Shown in pieces: positions 5,400-9,594 of a DNA stretch of 9,594 bases. Every line of letters begins with the position of its first letter. Position 1 is the stretch's first letter. Location: positions 1-9,594 of the forward strand of contig FR883888.1 in NCBI GenBank assembly GCA_000435275.1. Reading direction: 5' to 3'. The notes beneath the pieces are model-generated. The model did not search any database, was not told where the DNA came from, and saw nothing but the letters and a program-made list of their open reading frames with translations. Position numbers and translations under genes: made by a program. Source of the stretch: Clostridium sp. CAG:557. Its GTDB lineage: Bacteria > Bacillota > Clostridia > Oscillospirales > Acutalibacteraceae.

Positions 5400-8029
5400 C
5401 ATCCATTCTTTAGGAAACTATCTAAAGAGTTTTGCAAAATAGTACATTTTTCTGATAAGATCTTTGCATTTTTCTTTACTTCTTCGATAACATTTTGCGG
5501 AGCCTTAGATAAAAATCCGCTATTATTAAGCTTCGATAAATTTTGATTGAGTTTCTTTTGAGTCGACTCTAACTCTTTCTTCAGCCGAGAAATCTCTGCA
5601 TCTCTATCGATTAATTCGTCTGTTGGAATAAATACTTTAGCATCAGACGTAACAACTGTTACAACATCACTTAAGTCGAAGTGCGCACCGATGTTCACTT
5701 CTTTGGCGTAGGCTAACTTCTGAATAAACAGCGCACAATCTTCGAATAATTCAACATTTTCCGTGGAGATGAACAAATTTGTTTTTTTAGACGGCACAAC
5801 ATTCATTTCCGCACGCCGATTTCTTACCCCTTTTATAATGTCAATCATAGATTTCACTGAATTTTCCGCATTAGCATCAACAAATTCATGTGAAAATTTA
5901 GGATAATCTGCTAACATTATAGATACACCTTCATGAGGTAACGACTGCCAAATTTCCTCCGTTATAAACGGCATAAACGGATGCAACAATCGTAAAATTT
6001 TATCCATAACATAAACCAAAACACAACGAGTATTTTGAGCTAAATCAGGATTTGATTGAATCCTGATTTTTGCAAGCTCAATATACCAATCACAGAAATA
6101 GTCCCAAATAAAATCGTAAACTTTTTGTGCTGCCACACCAAGTTCAAACTTTTCAATATTTTCGGTCACACTGCCGCTAACCGAATTTAAAAGGCTTAAA
6201 ATCCATTTATCCTCTAAATTTAAATTATTAGGAAGTTCATTTTTAACATCAAAACCGTCGATATTCATGTGAATAAATCTGGCTGCATTCCATAATTTAT
6301 TCGCAAAATTGCGGCTTGCACTCACCTTTTCTTCTGAAAAACGCATATCGTTGCCTGGGCTATTTCCACTAGCCAAAGAAAATCTCAGCGCATCTGCGCC
6401 ATATTTATCAACAATTTCAAGCGGGTCAATGCCATTTCCTAAAGATTTTGACATCTTTCTTCCCTGTGAATCCCTCACAAGGCCGTGGATCAAAACATTT
6501 TTAAAAGGAGCTTGGCCAGTATGCTCAATAGCAGAAAAAACCATTCTGACAACCCAAAAGAAAATTATATCGTATCCGGTAACCAATGTGTCTGTTGGAT
6601 AAAAATAATCAAATTCTGCCGTTTTTTCAGGCCAACCCAAAGCTGCAAATGGCCATAATGCAGAAGAAAACCAGGTATCCAAAGTATCTTCGTCTTTTTT
6701 CACATCGTGAGATCCACATTTATTGCAAACTGAAGCAGTATCTCTAGAAACCATCAAGTTACCGCACTGCTGACAGTAGTAGGCTGGAATTCTGTGTCCC
6801 CACCAAAGCTGCCGAGAAATGCACCAGTCTTTGATATTATTTAACCAATTAAAATAAATTTTATCAAAACGGGCTGGAATAAATTTAGTCCCCCCGTTTT
6901 CTACACATTTTATCGCAGGCTCGGCAAGTGGTGCCATTTTTACAAACCACTGCTTAGAAATTCTCGGCTCAATGGTCTCGTTGCATCGATAGCAAGCTCC
7001 AACATTGTGCTTAATTGGCTCAATTTTAGTCAAATATCCACTTGATTTTAAATCTTCTACAACCTTTTTTCGTGCAGCGAATCTATCTAAGCCGCAGTAT
7101 TTGCCGCCATTTTCATTTATAATGGCATTTTCGTCCATAATATTTATTATTGGCAAATTATGTCGTAAGCCAACTTCAAAATCATTTGGGTCGTGTGCAG
7201 GGGTAATTTTTACGGCCCCAGTGCCAAAGTCAATTTCTACATAATGGTCTGCAATTATCGAAACTTCACGGTTGATAAGCGGTACAATAGCGTTTTTTCC
7301 TATTAAATGTTTATACCGGCTGTCGTCTGGATTAACTGCAATTGCAGTGTCTCCAAGAATAGTTTCTGGACGTGTAGTTGCTACTTCAACAAAACCGCTG
7401 CCATCAGATAATTCATATTTTAAATGATAAAAATTGCCATCATGTTCACTAAAATTAACCTCGGCATCAGATATTGACGTTTTGCATTTGGGGCACCAGT
7501 TAATTATTCTTTCACCGCGATATATAAGGCCTTTTTCATAAAGTCGCACAAAAACTTCATTAACAGCAGATTTATTGCCTTCGTCCATGGTAAAGCGTTC
7601 ACGAGTCCAGTCGCAAGAAGCTCCCAATTTTTTTACTTGCTCGATGATTTTTCCGCCGTATTTTTCTTTCCATTCATAAGCACGTTTTAAAAATTCTTCT
7701 CGGCCAATATCTGTTTTTTTTATACCTTCTTTTCGCATAGCTTCCACAATTTTGGCTTCCGTAGCAATAGACGCATGGTCTGTACCAGGAATCCAAAGTG
7801 TGCTATAACCTTGCATTCTTTTAAAACGAATTAATATATCCTGCAAAGTTTCATCCAAAGCATGTCCCATATGTAAATGGCCAGTTATATTTGGTGGCGG
7901 CATCACGATTGTATACGGTTTCTTATTTTTTTCTATTTTAGCAGTAAAACAACCTTCATTTTGCCAAAATTCATATATCTTTTCTTCAACCCAATTAGGC
8001 TCATATGATTTTGAAAGTTCTTTGCTCAT
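5399..8029 (-). CDS. valS: Valyl-tRNA synthetase
   Basis: The product is a class I aminoacyl-tRNA synthetase of 876 residues that charges tRNA-Val. The ATP-binding signature is PPPNITGHLHMGH (HMGH at 53-56) and KMSKS is at 525-529. The editing domain, which clears mischarged threonine, shows TTRPETILGDTA (218-229) and GTGAVKITPAHDPNDFEVG (269-287). Cysteine pairs typical of ValS zinc-binding segments occur at 179/182, 346/349, 419/422 and 435/438. An anticodon-binding helical domain follows (about 600-750), and the C-terminal 70 residues form the coiled-coil arm. Full length with no missing motif. The ATG at 8029 is preferred because AAAGGAG (8039-8045) lies 9 nt upstream; a TTG at 8038 would touch the ribosome site. 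The promoter is close by and the leader is about 30 nt, so no T-box can be present, although aminoacyl-tRNA synthetase genes in Firmicutes often have one. Confidence 0.98.
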   Translation of the reverse strand: MSKELSKSYEPNWVEEKIYEFWQNEGCFTAKIEKNKKPYTIVMPPPNITGHLHMGHALDETLQDILIRFKRMQGYSTLWIPGTDHASIATEAKIVEAMRKEGIKKTDIGREEFLKRAYEWKEKYGGKIIEQVKKLGASCDWTRERFTMDEGNKSAVNEVFVRLYEKGLIYRGERIINWCPKCKTSISDAEVNFSEHDGNFYHLKYELSDGSGFVEVATTRPETILGDTAIAVNPDDSRYKHLIGKNAIVPLINREVSIIADHYVEIDFGTGAVKITPAHDPNDFEVGLRHNLPIINIMDENAIINENGGKYCGLDRFAARKKVVEDLKSSGYLTKIEPIKHNVGACYRCNETIEPRISKQWFVKMAPLAEPAIKCVENGGTKFIPARFDKIYFNWLNNIKDWCISRQLWWGHRIPAYYCQQCGNLMVSRDTASVCNKCGSHDVKKDEDTLDTWFSSALWPFAALGWPEKTAEFDYFYPTDTLVTGYDIIFFWVVRMVFSAIEHTGQAPFKNVLIHGLVRDSQGRKMSKSLGNGIDPLEIVDKYGADALRFSLASGNSPGNDMRFSEEKVSASRNFANKLWNAARFIHMNIDGFDVKNELPNNLNLEDKWILSLLNSVSGSVTENIEKFELGVAAQKVYDFIWDYFCDWYIELAKIRIQSNPDLAQNTRCVLVYVMDKILRLLHPFMPFITEEIWQSLPHEGVSIMLADYPKFSHEFVDANAENSVKSMIDIIKGVRNRRAEMNVVPSKKTNLFISTENVELFEDCALFIQKLAYAKEVNIGAHFDLSDVVTVVTSDAKVFIPTDELIDRDAEISRLKKELESTQKKLNQNLSKLNNSGFLSKAPQNVIEEVKKNAKILSEKCTILQNSLDSFLKNG

Positions 8030-8064
8030 AATGCACAACTCCTTTTTATTGCTTACCTTTTAAT

Positions 8065-8093
8065 ATTATGTCATTGACTCGTCAAGTTGTCAA
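8065..8093 (-). promoter_or_regulatory. Promoter of valS
   Basis: On the minus strand a perfect -35 TTGACA (8088-8093) and a -10 CATAAT (8065-8070, five of six consensus bases) are separated by 17 nt. TGA just before the -10 makes it an extended -10. The start of transcription would be near 8058, leaving about 29 nt before the ATG. Confidence 0.7.
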
Positions 8094-8094
8094 C
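8074..8094. promoter_or_regulatory. Inverted repeats inside the valS promoter (possible operator)
   Basis: TTGAC-TC-GTCAA (8074-8085) is a perfect 5-bp inverted repeat lying between the -10 and -35 elements. GTTG-T-CAAC (8086-8094) is a second palindrome that overlaps the -35. Adjacent palindromes placed here could bind a repressor, but part of the symmetry is simply the -35 sequence itself. Confidence 0.25.
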
Positions 8095-8199
8095 AAATGA
8101 AAAGATTATTAAATCTCTCTTCCAAAGTTTATTGGCTACTTGCTTCTCTTTTTGTCTTATTCGATACTTTAGCGCAAATTCAACATAAACAAGCAGCGA

Positions 8200-9150
8200 A
8201 ATTCAGTAAAATCGCTGCGCTATGTGGATAGCAAAAACGTCACGATAAATCAGAATTTTGACCCAATTTTCAAGGATTACAATATTTTAGTCCATGGTCA
8301 AACATATAAGCCTTTTGAGTTCTTGAAAATATTACGTACAACCAAAGACGGAGCGCGTGGTAGTGGTGTTATCGAGGAAAATGGTGAACTCTTAAAAGTT
8401 GCGTATACAACACTTAAGTTCGAGCAAAATCTCGTTTCAACCGGAGGCAACAAAAAGGGATTCATAAACGCAAAAAATCGGTTAACTAAAGAAGCCACCG
8501 ATGCGTTAAAAGCTGCATGGTATAAATTCTATTCCAACAATGACGAAAACGTCATAATTTTAAACGATGGTTTGTCATTTCAAGTAGCCAGTAACACCAG
8601 CGTAGAAATGCAGCTGAACGAAAGCAAAAAATCGATGTCTGATTCGATTTTAGAGATTTTCGGTGTGCCTACAAATTGGAACTGGGAAATATTCGTAAAA
8701 ACAGCTATTATGCCGATTCTGGCAACATTTGAATGCGCATTAAACAGAGACTTACTTCTCGAGAAAGAGAAGAAGTCTTTTTATTTTGCTTTCGACACAA
8801 ACATAAAGACCGCTGTTATGCCGATTTTGGCAACATTTGAATGTGCATTAAACAGAGACTTACTCCTCGAAAAAGAGAAGAAGTCTTTTTATTTTGCTTT
8901 CGACACAAAAGAAATCATCAAGGGTGATATTAAAACTCGCTTTGAGGCCTATAAAACCGCATTGGAGTCGAATCTAATGCAAATAGATGAGGTCCGATAT
9001 TTAGAAAATCTTGAGCCTTTGGGGCTTAATTTTATCAAATTAGGGCTTCAAGACGTGCTATTTAACCCGGTGACAAAAGAGGTTTACACGCCAAACACAA
9101 ATCAAATTACCAATATAGAAAATAAAAATGGGGAAAACATTCATGAATGA
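8200..9150 (+). pseudogene. Phage portal protein (HK97-type), 5'-truncated
   Basis: The frame encodes the C-terminal two thirds of a phage portal protein, the ring at the capsid vertex through which DNA is packed and ejected. Recognisable portal segments are VKSLRYVDSKNV (from about 8206), YKPFEFLKILR, LKFEQNLVSTGGNKKGFI, DSILEIFGVP, the stretch with LATFECALNRDLLLEKEK, FDTKEIIKGDIKTRFEAYKTA, and DEVRYLENLEPLGLNFIKLGL with YTPNTNQ near the end. About 100 N-terminal residues are missing. Homology extends upstream of the first possible start (GTG at 8224), which lacks a ribosome site, and the frame closes at 8170-8172. An internal 36-codon segment is duplicated. GVPT is followed almost at once by NWNWEIFVK, shorter than I expect for the family. 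The gene is a remnant, though its frame stays open to the stop at 9148-9150. It overlaps the next gene by 8 nt. Confidence 0.85.
8701..8907 (+). repeat. Tandem duplication of 108 bp inside the portal gene
   Basis: Copy 1 (from 8701) and copy 2 (from 8809) both encode TA(I/V)MPILATFECALNRD followed by LLLEKEKKSFYFAFDT, in register with period 108 bp (36 codons). Over the 99 aligned bases they differ at six positions, five of them synonymous and one isoleucine to valine. The last three codons of the first unit differ (NIK against KEI in the unique sequence). Confidence 0.95.
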
Positions 9151-9594
9151 ATTAATAAAAGTAAATATCAAAAACGAAAATGGAAAATTGTTAGTTGGAA
9201 GCCGCGATATAGCGATTGGTTTGGAAAAGGAACATAAGGACGTGCTAAGGAAAATAGAGGATGTTTTAACGGTAGGAGAATTTTCCGAGCGTGAATTTAT
9301 GACGAGTCAGGGGAACAGATACAAAGAATATTTGCTGGACAAAAACGCATTCATTTTGCTAGTTATGAATTATACAGGCTACAACGATTTTAAAAGGGCG
9401 TATATAAAGAAATTCGATGACATGGAAAAACGACTAAGATTAAATGTTCCCCAGACATACCCGGAAGCTTTGCGTATGTATGCAGATGAAGTGGAGCGCC
9501 GTGAACTTGCTGAAAAAGAAGCACAAAAAGCAATTCGAGAAAAGAGCTGGATAGGAAGCCGCCGGACAATGCCCGAACTTAAGAATCAAAAGAA
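9143..9594 (+). CDS. Rha-family phage regulatory protein (antirepressor-like), cut by the right window edge
   Basis: 150 residues are visible with no stop before the window end. The N-terminal domain matches the phage Rha family: VGSRDIAIGLEKEHKDVLRK near 18-37 (a winged-helix-type segment), then FMTSQGNRYKEYLLDKNAF near 52-70, and a C-terminal helix AYIKKFDDMEKRL (86-98). Rha proteins are encoded in temperate phages and interfere with host or phage regulation; the exact role is poorly known. The second part (PQTYPEALRMYADEVERRELAEKEAQ) is a charged helix probably forming a coiled coil. The ATG at 9143 overlaps the portal stop by 8 nt in another frame, with GGGGAA (9130-9135) as the ribosome site. 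A Rha gene directly behind a portal gene is odd for phage gene order and suggests a deletion. The sequence near the edge (GSRRTMP) is not clearly conserved, so an intact 3' end cannot be assumed. Confidence 0.8.
   Translation, partial: MNELIKVNIKNENGKLLVGSRDIAIGLEKEHKDVLRKIEDVLTVGEFSEREFMTSQGNRYKEYLLDKNAFILLVMNYTGYNDFKRAYIKKFDDMEKRLRLNVPQTYPEALRMYADEVERRELAEKEAQKAIREKSWIGSRRTMPELKNQK

Noticed and set aside
8095..8199. T-box or other riboswitch before valS
   Set aside because: The stretch lies upstream of the valS promoter and carries no T-box core or specifier stem.
1..9594. CRISPR array or other regularly spaced repeat
   Set aside because: No set of repeats with constant spacing was found; the only clear repeat is the two-copy tandem in the portal gene.

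Overview
The window reads as low-GC Firmicutes chromosome, most likely class Clostridia. This rests on strong AGGAGG-type ribosome sites, AT-rich codon use and a single gene joining IspH to S1 RNA-binding domains, an arrangement known from Clostridia. I cannot name the genus. A conserved housekeeping block lies between two stretches of mobile-element debris.

Left part (1-2366): a minus-strand gene for an AAA-ATPase/PD-(D/E)XK nuclease-like protein (60-1625) has its own extended -10 promoter. It is followed 31 nt later by the first nine codons of another minus-strand gene that runs off the left edge. After a gene-poor spacer comes a fragment of a large serine recombinase that lacks its catalytic serine and its C-terminal part. 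It runs directly into the 3' half of a tRNA-Thr(GGT) gene (2324-2366). I read the tRNA fragment as the displaced end of an integrated element, so that the DNA to its left is accessory and the DNA to its right is core.

Middle part (2367-8093): a gene-free stretch holds a strong hairpin (2510-2538) and a near-consensus minus-strand promoter with no obvious gene. Three minus-strand housekeeping genes follow, transcribed in the order valS (valyl-tRNA synthetase), ruvX (Holliday junction resolvase-like), ispH-rpsA (isoprenoid synthesis enzyme fused to four S1 domains). valS and ispH-rpsA each have a good sigma-A-type promoter. ruvX has a leader able to form two competing hairpins. valS has a leader of only about 30 nt, so it has no room for a T-box.

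Right part (about 8173-9594): a phage HK97-type portal gene without its 5' end, carrying an internal 36-codon tandem duplication, overlaps by 8 nt the start of a Rha-type phage regulator gene that runs off the right edge. Portal (structural) next to Rha (early/regulatory) suggests a deleted, scrambled prophage remnant.

I see no clearly new system. The points most worth checking are the recombinase/tRNA-Thr junction, the orphan promoter at 2673-2701, the duplication in the portal gene, and the ruvX leader.
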